A stretch of 64,000 nt of DNA from Chenopodium formosanum (GCA_024500155.1 CM044877.1:16497501-16561500); one strand, 5' to 3'; positions 49,370 through 61,149 are shown, counted from the stretch's first letter. The notes: a model not told the origin generated them from the sequence alone. Numbers and translations: made by a program.

Positions 49370-50173
49370 AATACGGCCGAACCTTCGATTTTTTTTTTTG
49401 AAATTTTTTTAAGACGACCAAATTTGACCATGAAACCTCTAGATCTAGGGATTTCAAGGTCGAATTTGACCGTAAAACCAAGAATTTGACAGTATATACC
49501 AAGAATTGGACCATGAACCTTTGAATTTGACCATAAACCAAGAAGTTGATGTCGATGATTCTTGACGGAGAGAGAGAGGAGGACGGGGAGAGAGGGAAAA
49601 GGAATTGAAGAAAGACAATAGAAAGAGGAGGGAGAAGAAGTCCGAGAAGGCAGTGGTGGTGTTGTTTGAGGTTGATGTTGATGGTGGTTGTTGCAGTCAT
49701 GGTGGTGGGAAGAAAGAGGGGAAAGAGAGGAGAGAAGAAAGAGGCGGTAGTGGTTATTGTTACGGTGGTAAGAGAAGAGCAGAGAGAAAGGGGAAGGAGA
49801 GAGGTGGAATGAAAAAAGATGGGGGGGGGGGGGGAGAAGCTGCTTTAGGGTTTCTATGTTTTAAACAGGTTTTTTTAAATTATATTTCGATGGAAAATCC
49901 GTTGAAAATTTTTGACAAATTATAAATCCGTCGGAAATAGCAATTTCTGACAGAAAATTCCGTCGAAAATAGTAATTTCCTTTAGAAAAATCCGTCGAAA
50001 AGTGTAAATATTTCGAAGGATTTAGATTCTACCAGAAATTTTTCGATGGAAATTTTAAATTCGTTGAAAATATTCGACGGAATATTAAATTTTTCGAAAA
50101 TTTCGGCTTTTCTTATGGAATTACCTGTCTGTCGGAACTAATCCGTCGGAATTCGACCTGATTCTTGTAGTGA
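49370..50173 (-). mobile_element. CACTA element end, same family as 21632-23022
   Basis: On the minus strand it starts CACTACAAGAATCAGGTCG and continues with many TCCGACGGA and TTTCCGTCGAAA subterminal repeats (49880-50170). A block with CCTCTAGATCTAG (49433-49447) and a GA-rich part match the other copy. The far terminus was not found; the gypsy LTR copy 4 may lie across it. Confidence 0.6.
49825..49840 (+). repeat. Poly-G tract
   Basis: About 15 consecutive G inside the CACTA end. Confidence 0.9.
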
Positions 50174-50236
50174 GCCTAGGTGAAATCCTGATAGTCAATG
50201 AAATTAGAGTTACTAACTTGTCAAGAACTCAGAGAC

Positions 50237-51294
50237 TGTTAGAGTTCCAAAATCTAATAGAAACTTAAGTCTGCACGTCGTTAAAAGTTGGTTTTAATGA
50301 TATAAATATTTACCTTATACGTTCATATCTTTTAGGGATTTGGTTTTATAGAATAAAGATATTTATTTTCTAATAAATCTCTTTTGGAAAAAGATAAGTT
50401 AATTTAGAAAAGTATTTTCAGCAAAAATAAGTTTTGAATAAAATATAATTTTATGGTAAGTATATCTTTTGTAAAAAGATAAGCTAGTATATTCGGAAAA
50501 TATAAGTTTGAAATAAAATCTGATTTTATGGTAAATATATCTTATTATTGACAGAATATATTCTTAGCAAAAAGATATATTTTCAGAAAACTTATGTTTG
50601 GAAAATATTTTTTAAAACATATCTTTTGATAAAACTTAGCTTTTACGAATAGAATGATTTGGGTGTACTATAAATATGCTCATATGTATTCATTCAAAGT
50701 TGAAGCGGATGAAGTGCAATGGTTGTGCTTAATGGTTTAATCCTTTACCATGAAGCTAAGTCAAACCTCTAAGTCAAAGTTCCAGTCAGGCTTGGTTTCA
50801 GTTTGTCCAGTAAGTTTCAGACAGATCTTTAGTGTTCATCATATTAGTTTTATCTCTTTATTCTTTGATATGTATTTAGAGTTATTCTTTGAGATCTTGT
50901 AAAGAGAAAAAGGGTTTTCAGTTGTTTATGTATTGGGGTGTGAGAGTTCACGAGATTCTCATTATTATAATTGTAAGAGTGCAAAGTTGGATATTCTAGG
51001 GTGAAGCCGAGTGAGCTTCTAGTGAGAGGCCGAGTAAATAGTACTCTAGGAGTGATGTGTGAATCTAAGTCCGGGACTTAGTTTGGGTAAGATAGGATCT
51101 TATCGAGTAGCAAGTTCAATCAAGAACTTGTGAGAAAGATCTAATTGTAATAGGTTGTAACCAGGAGTGTTTGGCCTATTATATATAGTGGATTGGTTCG
51201 ATCTGAAATCCCTTGGAGAGTCAAGGTTTACTTCCAGTTAGGCCCTAGATGGTTTCCTCGTAAAATTTTCTTTGCATTGTCTTAGTTCCTAACA
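50237..51294 (+). mobile_element. Copia-type LTR, about 1.06 kb, with start of the internal region
   Basis: It begins TGTTAGAGTTCC and ends TAGTTCCTAACA, giving TGTTAG/CTAACA tips. About 50 bases on is CAATTCACCCCCCTCTTGTA, a segment I associate with plant copia leaders. No target duplication is visible, and the internal region is lost after about 51380, where GA-rich repeats begin. Confidence 0.5.
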
Positions 51295-51493
51295 GCAATC
51301 AGTTTTATATTCTGCAAAAAGTAGGCATTAGGAACATACTACAATTCACCCCCCTCTTGTAGTATATCATCCAAATAAAAGATAGAATAGGAGAGGGTTC
51401 ACGAGATAGAAAGAAAGAGAGTGAGAGAACAAGGGACTGGAGGGTAGGAGTCAGGAGAAGAGAGAGAGTAAGAAGGACTGGGAGAAAAAGTGA

Positions 51494-51494
51494 A

Positions 51495-51563
<69 letters not shown>
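51494..51563 (+). repeat. (TG)n(GA)n microsatellite
   Basis: About 9 TG units followed by about 26 GA units. Confidence 0.95.
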
Positions 51564-51565
<2 letters not shown>

Positions 51566-52807
51566 AATAAAGAAAAAGTGCAGTCGAGAAAGAGAGAAAG
51601 ATATATATAAAGCGATAAAGAGAGAGAAAGCGTGATATAAAGATAAAAAAGAGAGAAAATTATAAAAGGGATATAAAGATAGAAAATTATAAGTAAGTAA
51701 TAATTTTCTCTCTTTCAAAGATATATAAGAGGGATTGTTAAATTCATGAGTAAGTAATTTTTTTATGTTTGTACAAATATAGAGAGAGAAAGAGTGATAT
51801 AAAGATAAAAGGGAAGAGAAAGAATTGAAGGAGAGAAAAAAGAACCAGGAAATAAAAGGGTTGAAAGAGAGAGAGGGAGAGAGAGAGAGTGTGTGAGAGA
51901 ACGAGAGGAGCCAAGAGAGAGAAAAAGAGAAAGAAGAGGAAGTTAAAAGATAGAGAGGGCAATTCAAAGAGAAATGGGGTAGGCCACGAGAAGAGAGAGA
52001 GAGGCTAGGAGAAAAAAAAGCGTGAAAAATTTAGGTAGAGGAGTCGGGAGAAAAGAGAGGGAGGGATAAAGTGCAACCTACAATTTTCAAAGCTCTTTAA
52101 AGGATGGAACAAGGAAAAAAGGATTGGGAACTTTCAAATCCTTTTATAATTTTTAAATATTTTTAGAAGATAGAACAAGTACAAGTCATCTAATTAGTAG
52201 CACAATAACATAAAAGTTCAATATTTATGGTAGAATCATGTTAGATTCATGATTAAGTACTTTTTTTTTTTTTACGTTTGTACAACCATAGGGAGAGAAA
52301 GAAAGATATAAAGATAAAGGGGGAGAGAGATAAGGAGATAAATGAACTAAGAAATATAAGGGTTGGGAGAGAGAGAGAGGTTACCCGAAAGACATAGAGG
52401 GCAGTTCAAAAGAGAGAGGGGTTAGGCTAGGAAAATAGATAGAGGTTGGGAATAAAAAAAGCTAGAAAAATTGGAGGAGAGAAGTCGGGAGAATAGAGAG
52501 AGGGGGATAAAGTGCAATCTATAGTTTTCAAAGCATTTTAGAGGGTAGAACAAGGACAATAACGATTCGGAATTTTCAAAGATTTTTATAATATTCAAAG
52601 ACTTTTAGAAAATGGAACAAGGACAAGTCATCTGATTAGTAGCACATTTAGCATAAAAGTTAACATTATTGGTATAATCGTATTAGATTCATGAGTAAGT
52701 ATTTTTTTTTTTATGTTATTACAACCATATGGAGAGAAAGAGAGATATAAAGATAAAGTGGGAGGCAGAGAAGGCGAGAAAGGAGCCGGGATATAGAAAG
52801 GTTGGAA

Positions 52808-52811
52808 GAGG

Positions 52812-52878
<67 letters not shown>
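52808..52878 (+). repeat. (GA)n microsatellite
   Basis: About 33 GA units inside the third tandem unit. Confidence 0.95.
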
Positions 52879-52881
<3 letters not shown>

Positions 52882-53560
52882 CTGAGATAGAGATAGTTCA
52901 GCCAAAACACATAGAGGGCAATTCAAAAGAGAGAAGGGATAGGCATGGAAAAGAGAGAAAGGCTGGGAGGAAAAGAGCGAGGAAAATTGGGGGAGAGGAG
53001 TCAGGAGAAAAGAGAGTGTATGTTAAAGGGCAACCTATAATTTGAGACCATAATAGACTCATTGGACCTATTCCTTCATCTGTAATATACTTTGTAGTTG
53101 TGTAACAATCAACTCATTGGCCCACTTCCCCCTCAATTTGCTAATGCAAGCATATACATTCTTGATTTAATATCTAATCCACTTGGGGTGAAGCAAATAC
53201 CACATTGGTTGTTCAAGTTAAACATGCATAATGTTACATTAGCTGGGACAGGGATCAAACTAATGTAGTATTAGCTGGGGACAGGGATCATCGAAGGGAG
53301 TTAGCATGATGGATGTTTAACTTAACCGGCGCCTTTTTGGTGCAGCAGGCCACATCGTGTTGCCTGCTTCCAAGTCAGCAAAATAACGGAGAACGACGCG
53401 CGTATAACGGGATTAGGAAACAAGCACTGAACAAAATGGCTCTACAAAACACGCGCAAATTTCTAAACCTTAAAACCCATAACAACTCATTTACGAGGAA
53501 CGAATGTGAAAATTGAGCAAAACCTCACACAATTTTTCTTCCATAAATTAAAGAATAACA

Positions 53561-53719
53561 ATGGCAGAAGAATTCGAAAAATTACCTGATTCACAAGAAT
53601 CATTAGAGATCGAACAAATTGAAGATTCTTTGATGAATCTTGAAATCCAAACCAGTAATCAGGTATTGGATCTGGAAGATGAAAACAGATACAATGAAAT
53701 TGAAGAAATTAACAAGTAA
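53561..53719 (+). pseudogene. Acidic N-terminal frame cut off by the minisatellite
   Basis: ATG at 53561 opens a 52-codon acidic frame: MAEEFEKLPDSQESLEIEQI, later LDLEDENRYNEIEEINK. Acidic N-termini like this precede the DNA-binding domain in FAR1/MULE proteins, so it may be the start of a lost transposase; that is inference. The stop codon lies in the first minisatellite unit (ATTAACAAGTAA), so the repeat seems to have grown out of the coding sequence. Confidence 0.4.
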
Positions 53720-54950
53720 CCCCTGTAAACTTAACATGTAACCCCTGTAAAACTAATAACTAACCCCTGTAAAATTAACAAGTAACCTCTGTTAAACTAA
53801 TAAGTAACCCCTAAAATAAACAAGTAACCCTAACAAAAATTAACAAGTAACCCCTGTTAAACTAACAAGTAACCCCTAAAGTAAACAAGTAACCATAACA
53901 AAAATTAACAAGTAACCCCTATAACTAACCACTGTTAAACTAACAAGTAACCCCTAAAATAAACAAGTAACCCTAACAAAAATTAACAAGTAACCCCTAA
54001 AATATACAAGTAACCATAACAAAAATTAACAAGTAACCCCTGTTAAACTAACAAGTAACCCCTATAAAATTAACAAGTAACCCTTGTTAAACTAACAAGT
54101 AACCCTAACAAAAATTAACAAGTAACCCCTATAAAATGAACAAGTAACCCCTGTTAAACTAACAAGTAACCCCTGTTAAACTAACAAGTAACCCTAACAA
54201 AAATTAACAAGTAACCCCTATAAAATGAACAAGTAACCCCTGTTAAACTAACAAGTAACCCCTGTTAAACTAATAAGTAACCCTAACAAAAATTAACAAG
54301 TAACCCCTATAAAATTAACAAGTAACCCTAACAAAAATAAACAAGTAACCCCTATAAAATTAACAAGTAACCCTAACAAAAATAAACAAGTAATCCTAAC
54401 AAAAATTAACAAGTAACCCCTAAAATAAACAAGTAACCCCTATAAAATTAACAAGTAACCCTAATAAAAATTAACAAGTAACCCATAAAATAAACAAGTA
54501 ACCCTAACAAAAATTAACAAGTAACCCCTGTAAAATTAACAAGTAACCCCTGTATAATTAACAAGTAACCCCTAAAATAAAAAAGTAACCCCGAAAATAA
54601 ACAAGTAACCCTAACAAAAATTAACAAGTAACCCCTATTAAACTAACAAGTAACCACTAAAATAAACAAGTAACTCTAACAAAAATTAACAAGTAACTCT
54701 TAAAAATAACAAGTAACCCCTATAAAACTAACAAGTAACACCTGAAACTTAACAAAAATTAACAAGTAACCCCTCTAACTTAACAACAAATTCTGTAAAA
54801 CAAACAAGTAACTCCTAATAAACTACGAGTAACAAGTAATAACCCCCTAAAACTTTACAAATAACCCTTGTAATCAACAAGTAATTCCTCCCTATAAAAC
54901 CAACGAGTAACCCCTAAAAAAAGTACACTGTAATTTTTAAAAGTAATCCC
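53705..54950 (+). repeat. AACAAGTAACCCCT minisatellite, about 1.25 kb
   Basis: More than 50 variable units of 18-26 bases share AACAAGTAACCCCT followed by TGTTAAACT, ATAAAATT or AAAATAAA. Higher-order patterns are visible, for example alternating CCCCT and CCCTAACAAAAATT units. Stops in the unit prevent any long frame. Confidence 0.9.
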
Positions 54951-54954
54951 TACA

Positions 54955-55205
54955 TAATGAAAAAAGTAACTATTGTTGTATCTTCTACATTAGCAAGCTC
55001 CTCCAGCATCTTCTTAGCAGCCTCTATTTCATCTACCTTTTTTTTTTCTTTTCATTCTCTAGTAATTCTTCATAAATTGCTTGATTTCTACTCACGAATT
55101 CTTTCACCACCAAAAACAATCTCACGATACTTGTTCAAATTGCAGAGCATAGATGACAGGAAAATCAAAAAATTACTAAAATTAGGGTTTGATTTATATC
55201 AGAAG
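54955..55205 (-). pseudogene. Coiled-coil-like coding remnant on the minus strand
   Basis: On the minus strand, text such as FVSRNQAIYEELLENEKKKK and, in another frame, DEIEAAKKMLEELANVED looks like a charged helical segment with one frameshift in an A-run. It could be the end of a second gene piece in this element. The plus-strand 83-codon frame over the same bases is serine/leucine rich and less credible. Confidence 0.3.
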
Positions 55206-55724
55206 TAGGAGAGTTCAGCATATATGTCGATCCTTTCTTTCCCTTGGGGAAGATTATCTTGATTTTAGTCATTATCAACGAAAAGAACAATTAGAGGAGA
55301 GAGAATTTGAGGAGAGAGAAAATGGAAGAAGAATAGTTTGAGGAGAGAGAAAATGGAAACATTGAAAATGAGAAAACTTTGGGAAAGAAGAATCTTTTGA
55401 TGTAATAAAATGAAAAAAAAAAAGACACCTTTTATTTTTTTTTAATTTAAAATAACGGACCTGCTTAGTATAACGGATTCCGTTATATGAAACGGACTGG
55501 CCACACCACGTGGCCAGCCACATATAAAAATTTGCCTTAACTTAAACAACCAATATATAACTCACATTATCCGGAAAGAAATCGATTTCTTCCCCCTCTG
55601 CCCCCACCTAATATAGGAAATATGAGTATTCTATAATCACTTAACTTGTTTAATAATAGATATTAATCTGCAATTCTGGTTGAATTTTTAGGTCTTTATC
55701 AGCTCTCAGTCCTCGATCTCCACT

Positions 55725-56029
55725 CAGACTGTAACACCCTGACCCCAAACAAATTAAGGAGGGGCCTATTTTCACGAACTACGCATCAAGGGCCAACAAT
55801 TGTCCCCACAGGCCAACACAAGTCATTCCGACGCATTTTGTCCTCACTTATACGTACCCCAAGAAAATAAACTTACCAGGAGGTCACCCATCCCAAGACT
55901 ACTCCTAGCCAAGCACGCTTAATTGTGGATTATCTAAGCATATGAGCTTCCTAAAAGGAATATGCATCTTGTTGATATGAGCTGTATATCAAATCCTTTA
56001 AAAACAATCATGAGGGGTATTACACAAAC
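55725..56029 (-). mobile_element. Cassandra-type solo LTR carrying a 5S rRNA segment (55730-56024)
   Basis: On the minus strand it starts TGTAATACCCCTCATG and ends GGGGTCAGGGTGTTACA. Flanks CAGAC and CAAAC match at four of five. The middle (55877-55921) is, on the minus strand, AAGCGTGCTTGG, then GGATGGGTGACCTCCTGG-like text, which is the 3' half of plant 5S rRNA with its pol III control region. A 5S-derived segment in the LTR defines the Cassandra TRIM retrotransposons. Length (295 bp) fits. Confidence 0.8.
55874..55921 (-). promoter_or_regulatory. 5S rRNA-derived segment within the LTR
   Basis: The plus strand reads CCAGGAGGTCACCCATCC, then CCAAGCACGCTTAA, the complement of the plant 5S sequence from about base 50 to base 100. 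The middle has changes (AAGACTACTCCTAG), so pol III activity may be weakened. It is not a 5S rRNA gene: the first and last parts are missing. Confidence 0.75.
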
Positions 56030-56340
56030 AACTTCATACGCTCCATCGACATATCAAAGTAATTTAAACTATGGGCTATTGATAATAAAAGCATGCATAA
56101 CAAAGTGTATCCATAGGGATCAGACCAGCTGCTTAGCATTTTGATAGTTAGTTTTAACCAGTAGCACCAGAGCTGTATCCAAACAAAATCTGGCATGATA
56201 AATATATTGAACATGTCTCCGTTTGGCTGTTCTTAAGGTATCATTCTTTTACATCCACCTTTTTCTGCATATGTGAGACTTATCATAAAAATATTGTTTT
56301 TGGATCACATGTTGTCTCTTGAATAAATTTATTTTGGGTA
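56025..56340. other. Non-coding spacer
   Basis: No gene, repeat boundary or RNA was recognised. Confidence 0.4.
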
Positions 56341-56344
56341 GGGA

Positions 56345-57030
<686 letters not shown>

Positions 57031-57079
57031 TGCCTAATTTTGAGATCTCAATAGCCAAAACCATAGTTTTTTAATGTTA

Positions 57080-57482
57080 TTTTTTTTAGAAATTTTTGAA
57101 AAAACCACCTTTTATAAGAATATTTTTGCAAGAAACCATCACATAAATTATTTTTTGCAATGACATAACTTAATAATTTTTTATTATTTTTTTTTTTTTT
57201 TTGCAATGGCACACCTTAATCAAATTCTTTTTTTTCATTTTATTTATTTATTTTCTGAAATAACACATTTTTAGTCGGAAAAAGGGTCAAACCATATTTT
57301 TTGCAGCATTGACTTGACCGAGTACGAGGCATAAGGGTGAAAGTAATTCGGATTAAAACCGAACCGAACCGAACTAAAAACCTAACCGAATTAGTAATTC
57401 AATTTGGATTTTTTTTTAAATTCGGATTGGATCAGTTTGGAAAAATTAAAAATGTATGGACTACGAATTATTCGGTTTGGAA

Positions 57483-57525
<43 letters not shown>

Positions 57526-58287
57526 TGAAAACCGAACTACAAACCAAATTTCGACCCATTATTTTAAACCCAATTATCTTGCTCAAAGTATCCAACCACT
57601 TTCCCCTTTCATATATAAACTAAAAAAGCAAAACCCTAATTCTAAATTCTCCTTTCTCAATATCTTACTCTGTCACAAAGAATGTAATTAACAAGAAAAG
57701 GTTGAGTGATTGTAGGATTTTTTTAGGCGAAGTTCGGGCTTTTAGGTTTGAATATCGCAAAATAAAGGAACAAATTTCGGTTTGGATTGGATTCTAATTT
57801 GAAAAACCGAATTATTTTGTTTCGTTTTGAATTGGATCGAATCTTAATTCGGTTTGGATTCAGATTGAGATTTCCGAAACCGAATTAATTCAGATTGGAT
57901 TCGGTTTTGGCTATTATCTAAATTGCAAATCAAGCTTTTACCCCGAGCGAGGCACGTGACCTCTTAATACCACTCTCCAACTAGGCCAACCACCAGAACG
58001 CCACCAAAATCTCCTTACCCACCCCACCGAAACCGCCTTACTCACCCACAACCACCGAAACCACTCTCTCTGATGGCAATCTGGTGGGTGGCGTAGTTGG
58101 AGAGTGGTTTTAAGAGGTCACATGTCTTGCATGTGGTCAGGTCAACGCCGGCAAATAGGGTCAAACCCTCCTTTCCGGCCAAAGGTGTGGCATTGCAAAA
58201 AAAAATGATTAAAAGGTGTGTCATTGCAAAAATAAAATAAAATAAAATTATAAGGTGGTTTTTTTTTTGTCAAATTTCCTTTTTTTA
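57080..58287. mobile_element. MULE with long inverted repeats, about 1.2 kb (57089-58279)
   Basis: The left arm starts GAAATTTTTGAAAAAACCACC and the right arm, inward, GGAAATTTGACAAAAAA, then ACCACC. Both continue with TTTTTGCAATGACA, TTTGCAATG.CACACCTT, and AGGGT.(AAAC or TTGA)-type blocks for over 250 bases. TTTTTTTA flanks both sides. It carries CACTCTCCAACTA palindromic text (57974 and inverted at 58094). No transposase. Confidence 0.7.
57324..57953. mobile_element. hAT-like MITE nested in the MULE, 614 bp (57332-57945)
   Basis: The tips TAAGGGTGAAAG and, inward from the right, TCGGGGTAAAAG, with 8-base flanks ACGAGGCA and GCGAGGCA (one mismatch), indicate hAT-like insertion. AAAACCGAACCGAACC near the left is inverted as TTCGGTTTGGATT near the right. 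Long T and A runs lie at 57482-57525. Confidence 0.6.
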
Positions 58288-58703
58288 CCCTTCAATCTCT
58301 TGAGGCACCACACAAGTTTGGCATATCAACCAATCATATATTTACATCAACCTAAATAATAAACTTATCTTTAATATAGCCTAAGTTATGAAGTCCATCT
58401 CTAGGTTGATATCTCGAGCTCTACATTGGTTCTTGATTATTGAGGTCATGTTGCAGCATTACACTAGAAGTAGGTCATTACAATCTGTAGCTCTTTTCTA
58501 GCATTACATTGGAGTTTGATATGTTCCTGTTAAACAACAGCTTGTAGTTCCATCCAGCTTAATTTAGAGAACTTCTATCTGGAACTCTTCTTTAACTCCT
58601 AGAGTTTGCTTATTCTGTAAACATCAATACACTATAAAAGTCTTATTAGATAGAAGTTTGCTCAATCATCAACTTCATCATCAAAACCTCATAAGGGTCA
58701 ACA
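58280..58703 (-). mobile_element. 3' LTR (partial) of a SIRE-like copia element
   Basis: On the minus strand the LTR starts TGTTGACCCTTATGAGG directly after a polypurine tract. Its far end seems to be cut by the MULE at 58279. Confidence 0.55.
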
Positions 58704-58722
58704 ATTTCCCCCTTTTTGATGA
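58703..58722 (-). promoter_or_regulatory. Polypurine tract of the copia element
   Basis: The minus strand reads CATCAAAAAGGGGGAAATTG, the usual SIRE-type plus-strand priming tract next to a 3' LTR starting TGTTG. It fixes the element's orientation as minus. Confidence 0.65.
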
Positions 58723-59321
58723 TGACAAGCTGAGAAAACTTCTGAGGATAACAAGATAAAATAAAAGGTTAAGATTTTCATTTTTCAAATTTTTTTTCAG
58801 AAGAGCATACATTAAACTAGCAACCACGTAAATTGAATAAAAGTGCAAAACAAGAACAATAAAACAGAAAGCATAAGAAAGAAAATTATTAGAGAAGATA
58901 AACCTTTGCTACTCACTTAGCTAGAACTAGATCTGCTCCTGATTTTCCCCTTTTGGCATTATCAAAAACCTGACTTTTTAAAGTTTTATTCATCTAATCA
59001 CAGCCCCACAAGCAATTCATCGAGTGTGGGAAACTAGAAGCAGCGCTGACTAGTTCTCTTAAGCTAACATTTTCACACGAATTAACCTGTATTTTCTTAA
59101 AAAGCAATGCATTCACATATAGACAAAGTTCCAGGATATATAAAGATAGCAAAAAACAACCATCCAGAGTAATCAAAAATATTAAAAACCAAGTTCTAAA
59201 ATATTTAAAACTAAACTAAGTACAAAAGTACCCAAAATAAACATAACATTGTTCCATAAAACCAAAGTATAGGATTTAAAATAGGCTAGTGATATGATGC
59301 AGGGTATGAAGGCTGGTTATT

Positions 59322-60310
59322 CTTCAAGTGTCTTGAGAATCTTCTCAAGATCTACCTTGTTGTCTTCTTGCACCTTCTTCAGCTTGGCTTCCATGCTTGA
59401 GATAGCCTTCTAAAAGTCTTTCCCTTGGTTCAAAATGCTTCTCTCCATGGTTTTCATTTTCTTTGTCATCTCCAGGATCTATCCTTCAACCTACATAAAT
59501 TTGTAAGACAGGTCATTAAGTAACTCATCATCTCCTTCTTCCCCTTCACTGAGTTCTAGCTAGAGGCTTATTAGCACTGGTCTTGACCTAAGTCCCAACT
59601 GAGAGGCTTCAACTCTTATTGACAAGCTCTCTCAGTCGGGAACTCTCCTCCTTTGCCTTATCCTTAGCCTTTTTCCCTTCTTACTTCACACAGTTTCCCT
59701 TCACCATTTCAAGACTTAACCCCCTTAATGTGTCTTTGTTAATTACATTCTCTCCTTTCTCCTTCATTCGGCCAAAAAAATCCCCAAGTTTCACACCTAG
59801 ATCTTCAAATGCTAAAGCAAGGATAACAGCATACCCCGCTTTTATGTCCTTTTAAATACAGTATTTTGGGTGTTGCATCATCAAGGCAGAAAAATTTATT
59901 TTGATTCTTTTTTACATGAAGAAAAGTAAGGCCATAACCAAATAGCATAGTTCTTTTTCTTTTGAGAACTAAAGATTTTTTCACAAGATTAAATAGCAGC
60001 TTATGTAATGGAGACAAGTCATTGTGATTCATAACACTCACACCTCTTTTACCTCCCAAATAAGCAATCACTTCATTTTTAGTATGACCTGCTACCTTCA
60101 TAATTATAGCCCCCTTCATATAAGTCTTAATTGTCCTCACAAGGAACTTGCAGCAAAGTTCCAAGTCTCGCAACATCAAATTTCATATCAACACCATTAA
60201 TTTTACCAAAACACAGACTATCCTCAAACACACATTCTTTGTAGATATCATCCACAGCTAGGGGGTATAAAAAGTTTTTTGCTTTAACAGAAAACATAAT
60301 TCCCACCATT
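59322..60310 (-). pseudogene. 3' extra ORF of the copia element (plant transposon-protein-like), broken
   Basis: It lies downstream of pol and before the polypurine tract, where SIRE-type elements carry an env-like ORF. The first part (60310-60127) has FGKINGVDMKFDVARLGTLL; the next (60179-59805) has SPLHKLLFNLVKKSLVLKRK, then YGLTFLHVKKNQ. This order resembles a plant transposon-associated domain (V.G..I.F..., iP, then lh.il...l). The end (59540-59322) is acidic and coiled-coil-like (MEAKLKKVQEDNKVDLEKI). Several stops and frameshifts break it. The family call rests on pattern only. Confidence 0.5.
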
Positions 60311-60782
60311 GAAACTTAATCAGATCTAGTTATTCTAAGAAACTCACTTTTCTACACTATGCATCATCAATTCTATATCCTACAACATACCTTTTTGCTT
60401 GTTTCCCCAAAGCCTTTTGGTCTTCTTCCCCCTCAGAATCTTCCTTCTCTCCTTTTTCTTAATATGATAGGTAAATTAATGAGGCGGAGTAAAGGTATTG
60501 AAGTGTTAGGCTTTAGGAACAATGAACTTATCTTATTTTGAAATAATTATCTAGATGGATTTTCAAATTCAATGTTTATCTTTTTAAAAAAATTTGAGTT
60601 AAAACTTGTTATTTAGGAAAGATAATTTTTTAGCAAGGATTTTTAAGTAAGATTCATCCATCCAGTATCGTGTCATATACATGTCTACATTAACTTAAAA
60701 ATTATGTAAAGTTTAATAAGTGTTAATTGCACTGACCTCCAAGAATTTTCCAACGGTGACATTCCCGTTGTATTTATCACAC

Positions 60783-60948
60783 TAAGGGCATGTTCTCTTA
60801 CGTTGAAATTCAGTTCAACTCGGTTCAGTTCAGTTCAGTTCAGTTCAGCTCGTAATTTCCTTCTATTATAATATTCATTTCAGTTCAGTTCAGTTCAGTT
60901 CAGCTTAGTTTAGTTCAGCTGAGTTCAGTCAATGAGAACATGCCCTAA
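60783..60948. mobile_element. Tourist-like MITE with perfect 12-bp inverted repeats, 160 bp (60786-60945)
   Basis: GGGCATGTTCTC at the left is matched exactly by GAGAACATGCCC at the right, and TAA flanks both sides, the PIF/Harbinger pattern. The interior is (CAGTT)n-rich, with six tandem copies on the left and four on the right. It is inserted between pol and the 3' ORF of the copia element. Confidence 0.8.
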
Positions 60949-61149
60949 GTTTGTGATACATGTTTTTTTTTCTTCTTTTGGTCATGTAATTAACAGTGTC
61001 ATATCTGGGAACTTCAGTTTTAATTAATTCAGCTTGATCATCCCAAGTTCTAGTCTCATTTTCTCAAAGCTTTCTCTGCTTAAAGGCTTAGTTAGAATAT
61101 CAGCAATTTGATTTCCAATTAACAAAATTCTAACTTAATATTTCGGGTT

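Larger units (their letters stand above)
51380..53040 (+). repeat. GA-rich tandem repeats, about three units of 450-510 bp
   Basis: Each unit has ATTCATGAGTAAGTA, a T-run, TGTTTGTACAA.CATA, a GAGAGAAAGA..GATATAAAGATAAA block, a (GA)n run and GGGCAATTCAAA. Unit landmarks are near 51743, 52250 and 52690. Long minus-strand frames rich in Ser/Leu here are only the shadow of the GA repeat. Confidence 0.7.
53317..55545. mobile_element. MULE-like foldback element filled with a minisatellite (53328-55536)
   Basis: The left end (GGCGCCTTTTTGGTGCAGCA, then GGCCACATCGTGTTGCCTG) pairs with the right end read inward (GGCAAATTTTTATATGTGGC, then TGGCCACGTGGTGTGGCCAG). TTAACTTAA flanks both sides (53317-53325 and 55537-55545), with two unexplained bases (CC) at the left junction. 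The size of the duplication fits Mutator-like insertion. The same termini occur at 23991-24652. Confidence 0.65.

Noticed and set aside
51305..51967. 220-codon Ser/Leu-rich minus-strand frame
   Set aside because: It is the complement of GA-rich tandem repeats (TCTCTC), which rarely contain stops. There is no domain.
53705..54950. Regular spacing that could suggest a CRISPR array
   Set aside because: The units are contiguous, variable in length and have no unique spacers. The DNA is eukaryotic and the repeat is a minisatellite inside a transposon.
55874..55921. A 5S rRNA gene
   Set aside because: Only the inner part of 5S is present, within an LTR with TG..CA ends, so it is a Cassandra LTR.
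58630..58650. Plus-strand TATAAAAG as the promoter of the copia LTR
   Set aside because: The polypurine tract and pol reading direction place the element on the minus strand, so this match is probably chance.
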